This document shows, one piece after another, positions 49,471 to 58,524 of a DNA stretch of 64,000 nucleotides. The position numbers and the translations under genes are program-made. The first letter of the stretch is position 1. Each line of letters opens with the position of its first letter. Source of the stretch: Pseudocitrobacter corydidari (GTDB lineage Bacteria > Pseudomonadota > Gammaproteobacteria > Enterobacterales > Enterobacteriaceae); NCBI RefSeq assembly GCF_021172065.1, contig NZ_CP087880.1:3076583-3140582 (forward strand), read 5' to 3'. Below the pieces are notes generated by a model. It did not search any database and was not told the origin of the DNA. It worked only from the letters and a program-made list of their open reading frames with translations.

Positions 49471-50820
49471 TTATTTCCAGATTCGTAACTCATCACTTTC
49501 TGGCTGTTTCGGCGCTTTTGGCAAACCCAGCGCATACCAGTCGAGATTGCGCGTCAGGAACATCACGCCGCACAGTGCCATCAGCAACACACCCGTCCCT
49601 AACAGCAACGAACTCTCCTCTGATCGCAGTAACCCCCACATCACGCCATCAAGCACCAGCAACGCCAGCGTAAACAACACGCTGCTGCGCCAGCTTTTCA
49701 ACACCGCCTGCAGATAGACGCCGTTCATCAACGCGCCGACCAGGCTTGCGGTTACCCATGCCGGGGTAAAGCCGATATGCTCCGACAGTGCCAGCAGCAA
49801 AAAGTAGAACATCACCAGCGACAGCCCGACCAGCAGATACTGCATCGGGTGCATGCGCCGCCCGGTGAGCGTTTCAAAGACGAAGAAGGCCGTGAAGGTC
49901 AGGGCAATCAGCAAAAGCGCATATTTGGTGGCACGGTCGGTCAACTGATAGTGATCGGCGGGGGTCGCGACGGACACGCTAAATGAAGGCAGTGCTGGTG
50001 AGGCAAATTTATCGGCCTCGGCGAAACGCTCACCCAGATTATTGGCAAACCAGCTACTCTGCCAGCGTGCCTGAAAACCGCTGGGGCTGACCTCGCGCGT
50101 TACGGGAAGAAAATCACCGATAAAGTTCGGATGCGGCCAGTTGCTGTTGAGTACCAGCTCGCTGTTCCGCCCAAGCGGAACGACGGAAAAATTACCCGTG
50201 CCGCTCAGCACCAGTGAAAAATCGAGGTTAAATTTCTTCTGCGTAAAGGGGAGATTTGGCAACTGAACGTGCAACCCCTGCGACTCTCTGGCAATACCGG
50301 TGCCAGGCTCCACCTGCAATGGCGTGCCGTCAAGGTTTGGTGCATTCACCACGCCAATACCGCGCGTATCACCCACCGCCATCACCATAAACGGTTTACC
50401 TAACGTGATATTGTCGCGGTTGAGCGCCTCCAGCCGCGAAGTATCAAATTCGGCCTTAACGTTAATGTCCGTCTTCCATACCTGCCCTTCATAAATTCCC
50501 ACTTTGCGCGCTTCAACGTTCTGATTGCCCTCCACCATCAATGATTCCGGCAGCCAGAAATGAATAAACGTGCGCTTTTGCGAAACCTCGTGGTTATTTT
50601 CCAGTGTGCTATACACTTCCGTGACAGGAATGGCGATCAGCGGCCCCACCAGCTTTTGTGGCCCGCTGGTGCTTTGGCCGATCGCCTCTTCGACCACGCT
50701 GCGGTAATCCGCGCGTTCAACAATCAGCCCTCTCACCACCATCAGTGGGATTAGCAGCAACAGCATCGTGCCAACGAGGGTAACAATTTTTACCGCCAGC
50801 GGTGATTTCGATTTCGACAT
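49471..50820 (-). CDS. creD: Inner-membrane protein CreD
   Basis: A 449-residue inner-membrane protein (E. coli 450), the main output gene of the CreBC system; linked to colicin E2 tolerance and beta-lactam response in several species. One N-terminal membrane segment (IVTLVGTMLLLLIPLMVVRGLI), a large periplasmic domain to about residue 300, then about five C-terminal membrane segments (from YALLLIALTFTAFFVFETL). A perfect cre tag lies 62 bases upstream of its start. Confidence 0.96.
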   Translation of the reverse strand: MSKSKSPLAVKIVTLVGTMLLLLIPLMVVRGLIVERADYRSVVEEAIGQSTSGPQKLVGPLIAIPVTEVYSTLENNHEVSQKRTFIHFWLPESLMVEGNQNVEARKVGIYEGQVWKTDINVKAEFDTSRLEALNRDNITLGKPFMVMAVGDTRGIGVVNAPNLDGTPLQVEPGTGIARESQGLHVQLPNLPFTQKKFNLDFSLVLSGTGNFSVVPLGRNSELVLNSNWPHPNFIGDFLPVTREVSPSGFQARWQSSWFANNLGERFAEADKFASPALPSFSVSVATPADHYQLTDRATKYALLLIALTFTAFFVFETLTGRRMHPMQYLLVGLSLVMFYFLLLALSEHIGFTPAWVTASLVGALMNGVYLQAVLKSWRSSVLFTLALLVLDGVMWGLLRSEESSLLLGTGVLLMALCGVMFLTRNLDWYALGLPKAPKQPESDELRIWK

Positions 50821-50877
50821 AGCCTTCTCCTTTGCAATGGCAGCAGAGTAAACGGGCTATGTGCGCTGAGTTTGAAG

Positions 50878-52302
50878 TTATGTGAAGGGACGGTGAAGTG
50901 TGAACGTGGCTTCCACGCCACCCTGCTCACGATTACGTAGCCGGACATCGCCCTGATGCAAACGCGCGACTTCGCTGACAAACGCCAGCCCCAGGCCACT
51001 GCTTTTGTGACCGTTGGCGCGCGGCAGCGAATAGAAACGCTCAAAGATGCGCGGCAGGGCAAAATCAGGAATACCGCTGCCGGTATCGATAACGTTCAGC
51101 ACCACGCTGTCGCCCTGCGCATCGGCGCTAAGGGTGATACTTCCCTGCTCCGGCGTGAAATCGATAGCGTTATCCAGCAGATTGCCCATCGCCTGCATCA
51201 GCAGAGCTTCATCCGCTTCCACGCTCAGGGTTGTCGGCACGACATAGAGCACAATCTGTTTCGCCGCCAGCGTGACGCTACGCGATTCCTGAAGCTGATT
51301 GAATAATGTCGCCACCGTCACCGGGGAGAGCGTAATCTCCTGGCGATTCTCCAGCCGCGCCTGACGGAGCAACGTTTCTACCAGCGCCTGCATGCGCGCG
51401 TTCTGCTGAAGAATATTGTCTGTAAAGCGCAAAACAACGTCCGGTGGCGGCCCCTCGCGTAAGATCTCCGCCGCACCGCGAATCGCCGCCAGTGGGCTTT
51501 TAAGCTCGTGCGTCAGGGCATAAACGTACTGCTCGATGTAATTTTTGCCTTCCAGCTTCAGGCGCATACTTTCCAGCGCCTGCGCCAGCTTACGCAGCTC
51601 ACTGCTGCCCAGTTCCGGTAACGGGACGGGCTGCTCAAGCGTCACCGAATCAGCATAGTGCACCAGTTTGCCAATAGAGCGGTTGATCCACAGAATCACG
51701 CCGCCGCCAATCAGCAGCGCAATGCCCAGCAGCGCGCCTGCCGCCCACAGCATGCGGTGCTCGCTGCGCTTGATCACCGGCGCGATGGCGGCATTCGGTT
51801 TGCCGACGCTGAGCACGCCGATGATCCTGCCGTTATCAACAATCGGCGCGGCGACGTACATCACCGTGCTTTCGGGATCGCGGGGATCCTGCGCGGTACT
51901 GCGCGCGCCGTACTCCCCACGCAGCGTAAGCCAGACGTCGTTCCAGCGGGAGTAATCCTGCCCGACGGCAATATTGGCCGAGTCAAAGACCACCCGTCCC
52001 TGCGCATCGGTCATGTAGACGTGATACTCATTGCGAACTTTATGGATACCACTGATATTGGCGCGGAACGGCTGCGTGCTCAGCTGGCGAAAAGCCTGTG
52101 CCAGTTTGCCCTGCGCCGGGTTACCCGCCAGCATGTCATCACGCGCCAGCGCCGCCAGCAGCGTCGCGGTGTCTATCAGCGTGCCTTCTGTTGCGCGCCG
52201 CACGCCGGGCTTGATCTCCTGCACGAAGATCGACAATACGAACCAGCCCGCCACCGCCACGATCAGGAAGTAGCCCAGCAGCACGCGCATGCCGATGCGC
52301 AT
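50878..52302 (-). CDS. creC: Sensor histidine kinase CreC
   Basis: An inner-membrane sensor kinase of 474 residues, as in E. coli. Two membrane segments (VLLGYFLIVAVAGWFVLSIFV near 8 and MLWAAGALLGIALLIGGGVIL near 185) enclose a periplasmic sensor domain, followed by a HAMP-like linker and phospho-His in YALTHELKSPLAAIRGAAEIL (about 265). The ATPase has NLLDNAIDFTPEQG, DTGSGIPDFALPRIFERFYS and GLGLAFVSEVA. Its ATG overlaps the creB stop by one base. Confidence 0.97.
   Translation of the reverse strand: MRIGMRVLLGYFLIVAVAGWFVLSIFVQEIKPGVRRATEGTLIDTATLLAALARDDMLAGNPAQGKLAQAFRQLSTQPFRANISGIHKVRNEYHVYMTDAQGRVVFDSANIAVGQDYSRWNDVWLTLRGEYGARSTAQDPRDPESTVMYVAAPIVDNGRIIGVLSVGKPNAAIAPVIKRSEHRMLWAAGALLGIALLIGGGVILWINRSIGKLVHYADSVTLEQPVPLPELGSSELRKLAQALESMRLKLEGKNYIEQYVYALTHELKSPLAAIRGAAEILREGPPPDVVLRFTDNILQQNARMQALVETLLRQARLENRQEITLSPVTVATLFNQLQESRSVTLAAKQIVLYVVPTTLSVEADEALLMQAMGNLLDNAIDFTPEQGSITLSADAQGDSVVLNVIDTGSGIPDFALPRIFERFYSLPRANGHKSSGLGLAFVSEVARLHQGDVRLRNREQGGVEATFTLHRPFT
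50882..50897 (-). promoter_or_regulatory. CreB-binding cre tag for creD
   Basis: In minus-strand reading TTCACCGTCCCTTCAC is a perfect cre tag (TTCAC-N6-TTCAC). It lies inside the last codons of creC, 62 bases before the creD ATG, so creD has its own CreB-activated promoter within the creABCD cluster. Confidence 0.9.
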
Positions 52303-52991
52303 CAGGCTTTCACCAGACTATAGCCGAGGCCACGATGGGTATTGATAGGCTGCCGTGACGGGTCGATCGCACGCAGCTTAGCGCGCAGGGTTTTGATGTG
52401 TGTATCCACGGTGCGATCGAAGCTTTCCGCCGCATCACCCCAGACGATATCCATCAGTTGCTGGCGCGAGTAGACCCGTCCCGGTGAAAGAAGCAGCGTT
52501 TTCAGCAGCAGAAATTCGTAGCGCGTCAGCAATAGCGGCTGGCCGCACCAGCTCACCTGCGCGGCGGGTTCATCGAGAAGAAAATCACCGACGCGCACCT
52601 GCGCAGGCGGTGCAGAAAACTTTTGCAGACGACGCAGGATCGTACGCACGCGGGCGCAGACTTCACGCGGCGAAAACGGCTTGGCGACATAGTCATCCGC
52701 GCCGATTTCCAGCCCCAGCAGTTTGTCCACTTCGTCGCTGCGCGCGGTGAGAAACAGCACCGGCAATGCCGCGTGGTGTGCCAGCAGCTGGCGGCACAAT
52801 TCGAAACCGCTGATGTCCGGCAGGCCGACGTCAAGAATAGCCAGGTCTGGCAAGCGATGCCGCGCCTCTTCCAGCGCGGGCAGGCCGCGCTCAAACGCCC
52901 TGACGGTAAATCCCTCTTGTTGAAGCATATAGATAAGCGTATCTGCGATGCTTATCTCATCCTCCACCAGCCAGATCAGCGGTTGTTGCAT
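52302..52991 (-). CDS. creB: Response regulator CreB
   Basis: An OmpR-family response regulator of 229 residues, as in E. coli. Phosphoacceptor Asp in LAILDVGLPDISGFEL (about residue 54), Lys in DDYVAKPFSPREV (about 103), C-terminal winged helix with SFDRTVDTHIKTLRAKLRAI and NTHRGLGYSLVKA. It is activated by CreC or acetyl phosphate and binds cre tags. Overlaps creC by one base. Confidence 0.97.
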   Translation of the reverse strand: MQQPLIWLVEDEISIADTLIYMLQQEGFTVRAFERGLPALEEARHRLPDLAILDVGLPDISGFELCRQLLAHHAALPVLFLTARSDEVDKLLGLEIGADDYVAKPFSPREVCARVRTILRRLQKFSAPPAQVRVGDFLLDEPAAQVSWCGQPLLLTRYEFLLLKTLLLSPGRVYSRQQLMDIVWGDAAESFDRTVDTHIKTLRAKLRAIDPSRQPINTHRGLGYSLVKA

Positions 52992-53003
52992 ACACGTTCC
53001 TTG

Positions 53004-53477
53004 TTATTTGCCCCACGGCATAATCGGCACCGCGCTTATGGCGTTTTTCGGCGAACCATCGACCACTTTATCGGAATAGGTGAGATACACCAGCGCATTA
53101 CGCTTGCTGTCGTAGAAGCGTACAACCTGCAGCTTTTTAAAGACTAAAGAAGTCCGTTTCTGGAATACCACTTCACCCTGCGATTTCCCGTTTTTGATCT
53201 TATCCGAGAGTTCGATCGGGCCAACCTGCTGGCAGGAAATCGCGGCATCGGAGGTATCTTCCGCCAGCCCTAAACCACCTTTGATGCCACCGGTTTTCGC
53301 CCGGCTGATGTAGCAGGTAACGTTGTTGATATCCGGATCGTCGAAGGCTTCGACCACGATTTTGTGGTCAGGGCCAAACATTTTGAAAACGGTATCGACC
53401 GAGCCAATTTGTTCCGCATGTGCGCTAAAACCGCAGACACTCAGCACCAGGCCCGCCACTAACTTCTTGTATTTCAT
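53004..53477 (-). CDS. creA: CreA, periplasmic protein of unknown function
   Basis: A 157-residue secreted protein with a signal peptide ([21 protein letters not shown]) and a mature domain matching E. coli CreA ([48 protein letters not shown]). Two cysteines probably pair in the periplasm. First gene of creABCD, 12 bases before creB. Confidence 0.96.
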   Translation of the reverse strand: MKYKKLVAGLVLSVCGFSAHAEQIGSVDTVFKMFGPDHKIVVEAFDDPDINNVTCYISRAKTGGIKGGLGLAEDTSDAAISCQQVGPIELSDKIKNGKSQGEVVFQKRTSLVFKKLQVVRFYDSKRNALVYLTYSDKVVDGSPKNAISAVPIMPWGK

Positions 53478-53689
53478 ATTGTTACCATTCCTGACGATTC
53501 GATTGAGTGATTATTCAACATTTCAGATATAAAGTATTGAAAGATCACACCTTTACAAATATTACGCCGCAACCCAATGTAAAAGCGCATGAATGCACAA
53601 AAAAAACACTGAATGCTAAAACATCAAAAAATGCTATTATCCGCTACCTTAGTATCAGGCACCTATAATTTTAAGGACGAGGACATTAT

Positions 53690-54559
53690 ATGGATCAGGC
53701 TGGGATTATTCGCGATCTCCTTGTATGGCTGGAAGGTCATCTGGATCAACCCCTGTCGCTTGATAATGTTGCGGCAAAAGCGGGCTATTCCAAGTGGCAT
53801 TTGCAGCGGATGTTCAAAGATGTCACCGGTCATGCCATTGGCGCTTACATCCGCGCCCGACGTCTGTCGAAATCCGCCGTTGCGCTACGCCTGACTGCTC
53901 GCCCAATTTTAGACATTGCGCTGCAATATCGCTTCGATTCACAGCAAACCTTTACCCGTGCATTCAAAAAGCAGTTTGCTCAGACGCCTGCGCTCTATCG
54001 TCGTTCGCCGGACTGGAGCTCCTTCGGCATGCGTCCGCCGCTGCGCTTAGGTGAGTTCACCATGCCGCCGTATGAGTTTGTCACGCTGCCTGCCACGCCG
54101 CTGGTTGGGGTAACACAAAGCTATACCTGCAAACTGGAAGAGATTTCCGAATTCCGTCAGCAAATGCGCGTGCAGTTCTGGCAGGAGTTTCTGGGCAATT
54201 CGCCGTCTATTCCGCCGACGCTTTACGGCCTGCATGAGCCGCGTCCGAGCCTGGAAAAAGACGATGAGCAGGAAGTGTTCTACACCACGGCGGTGACGCC
54301 AGATATGGCTAACGGCCACCTGAATAATTCGCATCCGGTAACGCTGGAAGGCGGCGAGTACGTGATGTTCACGTATGAAGGTTTGGGTACGGGGCTACAG
54401 GAATTTATCCTCACGCTTTACGGCACCTGCATGCCAATGCTCAACCTGACCCGACGTAAGGGCCTGGATATCGAACGTTTCTTCCCGCAGGATGAAGCGC
54501 GGGACCAGGAGCCGCCAATTCAATTGCGCTGCGAATACCTGATCCCAATTCGTCGTTAA
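53690..54559 (+). CDS. rob: Right oriC-binding regulator Rob
   Basis: An AraC/XylS-family activator of the mar/sox/rob regulon (efflux, organic-solvent and superoxide tolerance). It has 289 residues, as in E. coli. The two N-terminal helix-turn-helix motifs are NVAAKAGYSKWHLQRMFKDV (about 22-41) and IALQYRFDSQQTFTRAFKKQ (about 71-90); the C-terminal GyrI-like ligand-binding domain spans about 120-289. The stop overlaps the convergent gpmB stop. Confidence 0.98.
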   Translation: MDQAGIIRDLLVWLEGHLDQPLSLDNVAAKAGYSKWHLQRMFKDVTGHAIGAYIRARRLSKSAVALRLTARPILDIALQYRFDSQQTFTRAFKKQFAQTPALYRRSPDWSSFGMRPPLRLGEFTMPPYEFVTLPATPLVGVTQSYTCKLEEISEFRQQMRVQFWQEFLGNSPSIPPTLYGLHEPRPSLEKDDEQEVFYTTAVTPDMANGHLNNSHPVTLEGGEYVMFTYEGLGTGLQEFILTLYGTCMPMLNLTRRKGLDIERFFPQDEARDQEPPIQLRCEYLIPIRR

Positions 54560-55203
54560 CGCTGCAGTTCGTCTAACGCAGGGGCGTCCAGATGTGAGAC
54601 GTCGCCTGCGGTTTCCACCACCCATCCCGATGCCAGCCAGGCACTCTGCTGGTGATCAACTCGTGAAATAGAGCAGTTACGCAGACGTAAACGGCGCTCC
54701 GCATAGGCGGGAAGGCCAAGAATGGTGCTCACCAGGCAACCCAGCGCGATACCGTGGCTGACCAGCAGCGGACGACTTCCCGGCGGCAGTTCCAGACAGC
54801 TTTGCAGCGCGCTGTGCATACGCTCGCTCAGCTCCTGCATCGACTCCCCTTCCGGGATACGGCCATCCGGCGTACCGTTGACCAGTTGACGACGCCACGC
54901 TTCTTCTTCCGCCGTTAACGTATCGATATGGCGCTGTTCCAGCACGCCCATATTCAGCTCACGCAGACGCGAGTCGGCGATCACTTCGCAACCACAGGCA
55001 TCAGCGATGATCTCTGCGGTACGACGGGTACGGCCCAGATCGCTGGTAATGATATGGGTGATCCCCAGTGAGCGAACGCGATCGCCCACTTGCTTTGCCT
55101 GATCTTCACCTTTCTGGGTGAGCGGACTATCAGACTGGCCCTGAATACGCCGTTCGGCGTTCCACTGCGTTTCGCCATGGCGAACAAGGTATACCTGTAA
55201 CAT
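54556..55203 (-). CDS. gpmB: Histidine phosphatase-family protein GpmB (YtjC)
   Basis: A 215-residue phosphatase/phosphoglycerate-mutase-like enzyme, as in E. coli. The catalytic phosphohistidine motif LVRHGETQWNAERRIQGQSD is at residue 6 and the second histidine is in LLVSHGIALGCLVS (about 150). True mutase activity is doubtful for this subfamily. It is convergent with rob and overlaps it by 4 bases at the stop codons. Confidence 0.95.
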   Translation of the reverse strand: MLQVYLVRHGETQWNAERRIQGQSDSPLTQKGEDQAKQVGDRVRSLGITHIITSDLGRTRRTAEIIADACGCEVIADSRLRELNMGVLEQRHIDTLTAEEEAWRRQLVNGTPDGRIPEGESMQELSERMHSALQSCLELPPGSRPLLVSHGIALGCLVSTILGLPAYAERRLRLRNCSISRVDHQQSAWLASGWVVETAGDVSHLDAPALDELQR

Positions 55204-55255
55204 GTCTTTCTTCCGTATACTGCGGTGATGTTAAATCTTATGAGTTGTTCTGATT

Positions 55256-55780
55256 ATGCACAATGTTGTCACAGCTACCACCAATCCTGCCAAAATTCAG
55301 GCAATTCTTGCTGCATTTGAGCTGATCTACGGTGAAGGATCCTGCCATATCGACGCTATCTCCGTCGATACCGGTGTGCCTGAACAGCCGATTGGCAGTG
55401 AAGAAACGCGCGCTGGCGCACGAAATCGCGTGGAGAATGCCCGTGCTGTACGCCCGAATGCCGATTTTTGGGTGGCGATTGAAGCGGGTATTGATGAAGG
55501 CAGTACCTTCAGTTGGGTGGTCATTGAGAGCGCAGATCAGCGCGGCGAAGCGCGTTCCGCTACCTTGCCGTTGCCGGAAGTGATTCTGGAAAAAGTGCGT
55601 GAAGGGGAAGAACTCGGCCCGGTCATGTCGCATTACACCGGGATCGATAAAATTGGCCGTAAGGAAGGGGCAATTGGCGTGTTCACCAAAGGCGCCCTGA
55701 CGCGCAGCAGCGTTTATCATCAGGCGGTGGTGTTAGCGTTAAGCCCGTTCCATAACGCGATTTACGGACAACGCGGGTAA
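55256..55780 (+). CDS. yjjX: Non-canonical purine NTP phosphatase YjjX (ITPase/XTPase)
   Basis: A 174-residue house-cleaning enzyme (E. coli about 170) that hydrolyses ITP and XTP. Signature segments [19 protein letters not shown] (residues 4-22), [17 protein letters not shown] (about 47), [10 protein letters not shown] and [25 protein letters not shown] (in two parts, about 138-162). Divergent from gpmB. Confidence 0.95.
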   Translation: MHNVVTATTNPAKIQAILAAFELIYGEGSCHIDAISVDTGVPEQPIGSEETRAGARNRVENARAVRPNADFWVAIEAGIDEGSTFSWVVIESADQRGEARSATLPLPEVILEKVREGEELGPVMSHYTGIDKIGRKEGAIGVFTKGALTRSSVYHQAVVLALSPFHNAIYGQRG

Positions 55781-55784
55781 GTTT

Positions 55785-55960
55785 GCCGGATGGCGGCTGG
55801 CGCCTTATCCGGCCTACGGTGAGATTGTGCGTTTTTGCCGGATGGCGGCTGGCGCCTTATCCGGCCTACGGTGAGATTGTGCGTTTTTGCCGGATGGCGG
55901 CTGGCGCCTTATCCGGCCTACGGATCGTCGTAGGCCTGATAAGCGTAGCGCCATCAGGCG
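55785..55960. repeat. BIME: three REP units in a 52-bp tandem, plus one further unit
   Basis: Units starting at 55785, 55837 and 55889 (GCCGGATGGCGGCTGGCGCC, then TTATCCGGCCTACGG) repeat with an exact 52-base period, including the spacer TGAGATTGTGCGTTTTT. After the third, an inverted unit (GTAGGCCTGATAAGCGTAGCGCCATCAGGC) runs to the trpR stop. This fills the yjjX-trpR gap. Confidence 0.92.
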
Positions 55961-56289
55961 TTGTTCACCGTTTTCGGCAGCGTCTGCTCCAGCCACTGGC
56001 GCAATTCGGCAGGGGCCGATTTCAGGCTGTTCGAACCGCGCGTAATGGTGGCAATGCCTGCGCCCAGCTCTGACTTCAGCTCGCGCTGACTCATCTCACC
56101 GCGCAGCAGTTCTTCAATAATGCGCACGCGCGTGCCCAGCGCTTCGCGCTCGTCAGGCGTCATGATCAAGTCGAGTAAAGGCAGTGCGTGCTCGTCAGCA
56201 TAGGCCAGACGCAGCAGCTCAACAAAGCGAAGCCACTCCTGATGTCGCTGTTCCGCGACGGAGGCTGAATAAGGGGATTGTTGGGTCAT
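55954..56289 (-). CDS. trpR: Trp repressor TrpR
   Basis: The tryptophan-dependent repressor of trp, aroH, mtr and its own gene. It has 111 residues (E. coli 108). The helix-turn-helix is in [20 protein letters not shown] (about 67-86), preceded by the conserved LLRGEM. The C-terminus ([11 protein letters not shown]) differs from E. coli and runs into the REP cluster, so the last residues are partly REP-derived. Confidence 0.97.
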   Translation of the reverse strand: MTQQSPYSASVAEQRHQEWLRFVELLRLAYADEHALPLLDLIMTPDEREALGTRVRIIEELLRGEMSQRELKSELGAGIATITRGSNSLKSAPAELRQWLEQTLPKTVNNA

Positions 56290-56302
56290 AGTATGCCGCC
56301 AT

Positions 56303-56331
56303 GTTATGGCGGATGGCGCAGGGCCATCCGC
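56303..56331. repeat. REP-like hairpin in the trpR leader
   Basis: ATGGCGGATGGCGCAGGGCCATCCGC is a REP-like palindrome between the operator and the start codon of trpR, so it would be transcribed in the 5' untranslated region. Confidence 0.6.
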
Positions 56332-56336
56332 TGTAT

Positions 56337-56354
56337 GTACTCTTCAACGAGTAC
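56337..56354 (-). promoter_or_regulatory. TrpR operator of trpR
   Basis: GTACTCTTCAACGAGTAC is a near-perfect palindrome matching the trp operator consensus and the known E. coli trpR operator core (GTACTC...GAGTAC), 48 bases upstream of the trpR start. It marks trpR autoregulation. Confidence 0.92.
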
Positions 56355-56376
56355 AGCATAACATAGTCACTGCCGA

Positions 56377-58314
56377 TCAGTAACGGCGTTGCCACTCGCT
56401 ATCGCTAAAGATCGCCTCTTTTTCGCCCATAAAGTGACGATAGTACGCGTCATACGCCAGCACGTTCTTCACATAGCCACGCGTTTCGGAGAACGGAATG
56501 CTCTCAACAAACGCGACGGGGTCGATACGCCCGGCGCTGTTGCCAAGCCAGGTGCGCACGCGCCCCGGACCGGCGTTGTACGCGGCGGAAGAGAAGATAC
56601 GGTTGTTACCAAACTGCTGGTAAACGTATTGCAGATAGCTGGTACCGATGTTGATGTTGGTTTCCGGGTCCAGCAACTGGTTCTGATTGCTGTAGCCAGG
56701 GATGTTAAACATCTGCACCGTGTGCGTCGCCGTACCCGGCATGATTTGCATCAGGCCGCTCGCCCCCACAGGGGATTTCACTTTCGGGTTCCACGCGCTT
56801 TCCTGACGTGCAATCGCCATCGCATAGCTTTGCGGAATGTCTTTACCGGCGGTGTAACGCACAAAGAGATCGTTATAGGCAGGCGGGAAACGCTCTTGCA
56901 AATTATCCCACAGCTTGCCTGCGATGGTCGCCTGTACGCTGAGATCCCACCAGCGTTGGTCAAACGCGTAGCGCGCTAACTGGGCCTGCTCGTTCTTCGT
57001 GCGGCTGCTGACCAGGTTCGCCCATTCGCTGCGCGCGGTGTTATCCATATCCCAGTACATCAGTTCACGCACGCGCGCCATTTCCGGGCCGTTCACCAGC
57101 AGCGGCGAAACGGTGCCCTGCGGGCCTTCGATGCGCAAGGTGTAATCTTCCCCCAAACGCTGCGCCGCCACCATCGGGTAGAAACCGCGCTGCGTCATTA
57201 AGGATTTGAAGATCTCTTTCGCTTCGTCATCGCGCCCGCGCTCCATCAGCAGGTCAGCCTGCCAGTAGCGCCATTCATCTTTCTCTTTGGCATCCATCGG
57301 CAGACGCGCCAGCCAGGTATTCAACCCACGGCGATCGCCGGTGCCCAGCGCCATACGGACACGGCGCTCTATCAGAGACGTCGATTGAGAACGCATGATC
57401 GCGTCGTCGCGCCATTTCTCCTGCTCAGAAGTGACGTCAGTGCCCATCAAACGCCAGGCGACGATATCGCGCAGCTCCTGGGTTTGATCGTCATTAAGCT
57501 GCTGCGCCTGCACCAGCGACGGGATCATCAGACGCGCGTTTTCCGCATCCTGACGCGCGACGCTGGTAAACGCCACCGCCGCCACCGAGCGGGTAAAATC
57601 GGTCGCGCCCGTGGTGCGCGCAAAGGTCAGCACGTTATTGGGATTGTTCGCAAGGTCGGTCACCGCCTGCGAAATGGTTTGATAGTCCGGCGGCATCTGC
57701 GAGGCCAGCGCTTTGACCAGCGAAGTATTACCCGCGTTCATCGCCAGTCGAATTCGTTCGAGATATGCGAGCGGGTCCTGCGTACCGGACGAACGCCAGG
57801 CGCTGAACAGTTTGTCGCAGGCATTTGGCTGGCTTTTCCCCGTCAGCCACAGTTCTTTCGCACCGTCCCAGGCCTGCTGGGTTTCGCCAACATTATATTT
57901 GGCGTAGTAATAGTTACACTGCGCTTCGGTGGTACCGGGTTTGTCCGGGCTGAAGGCCAGCAAGCCGCGCCAGTCTTCGCGTCGCGCCAGTTCGTTTACA
58001 AAGCGATTTTTGAGCGTCCGCGCCGGCGGCAGCGTCGGGTTATCGCGCACAAAGTTAGTGACGGTAACGGCTGGCGTGTTCATCAAATCGCCGGAGATCT
58101 GACGATATTCCAGGTAAGGATAAAGCGGGTATTCCCGCAAGGTTGGCATCAACTGGCCCACGACATCCATCTGTCGGTTATCCCAGGCCTGCTTAATCTG
58201 CGAATAGCGACTGCGCTGTTCGTCCAGTGAATCCGCGTGAGCCAGGTTGTTAAGTGACAACAGGCAAACACTGGCCGCTAACACGCGCCACGCCATGGGT
58301 TTGGCTTTTTTCAC
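56377..58314 (-). CDS. slt: Soluble lytic murein transglycosylase Slt70
   Basis: A periplasmic muramidase that cleaves peptidoglycan with 1,6-anhydro product formation. It has 645 residues, as in E. coli, with a signal peptide (MKKAKPMAWRVLAASVCLLS to AHA), a long superhelical U/L domain (about 28-450), and the C-terminal lysozyme-like domain with catalytic Glu in AIARQESAWNPKVKSPVGAS (about 503) and GLMQIMPGTA. Its 3' neighbour is trpR. Confidence 0.98.
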   Translation of the reverse strand: MKKAKPMAWRVLAASVCLLSLNNLAHADSLDEQRSRYSQIKQAWDNRQMDVVGQLMPTLREYPLYPYLEYRQISGDLMNTPAVTVTNFVRDNPTLPPARTLKNRFVNELARREDWRGLLAFSPDKPGTTEAQCNYYYAKYNVGETQQAWDGAKELWLTGKSQPNACDKLFSAWRSSGTQDPLAYLERIRLAMNAGNTSLVKALASQMPPDYQTISQAVTDLANNPNNVLTFARTTGATDFTRSVAAVAFTSVARQDAENARLMIPSLVQAQQLNDDQTQELRDIVAWRLMGTDVTSEQEKWRDDAIMRSQSTSLIERRVRMALGTGDRRGLNTWLARLPMDAKEKDEWRYWQADLLMERGRDDEAKEIFKSLMTQRGFYPMVAAQRLGEDYTLRIEGPQGTVSPLLVNGPEMARVRELMYWDMDNTARSEWANLVSSRTKNEQAQLARYAFDQRWWDLSVQATIAGKLWDNLQERFPPAYNDLFVRYTAGKDIPQSYAMAIARQESAWNPKVKSPVGASGLMQIMPGTATHTVQMFNIPGYSNQNQLLDPETNINIGTSYLQYVYQQFGNNRIFSSAAYNAGPGRVRTWLGNSAGRIDPVAFVESIPFSETRGYVKNVLAYDAYYRHFMGEKEAIFSDSEWQRRY

Positions 58315-58524
58315 ACGATCTTCCTCTAATCAATCACATGTTGCAGCTTCATGCCGCGTATAAGATATCTATTTCATGCTAACCACACATGAGGCAACGC
58401 GCCACGTTCTGGACACATTTTTACGCTTTTATCGCGTTAACCGCCTCGCTGGGATTAACGAACGAAAAAGGCTACACTTCGGCTTTGTATACTTACCATC
58501 AAAATAAAAGAGGCGAAGTCCAAC

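Noticed and set aside
55785..55960. Possible CRISPR array (52-bp period repeats)
   Set aside because: The repeated unit includes its own spacer unchanged and consists of REP palindromes; there are no variable spacers and no cas genes.
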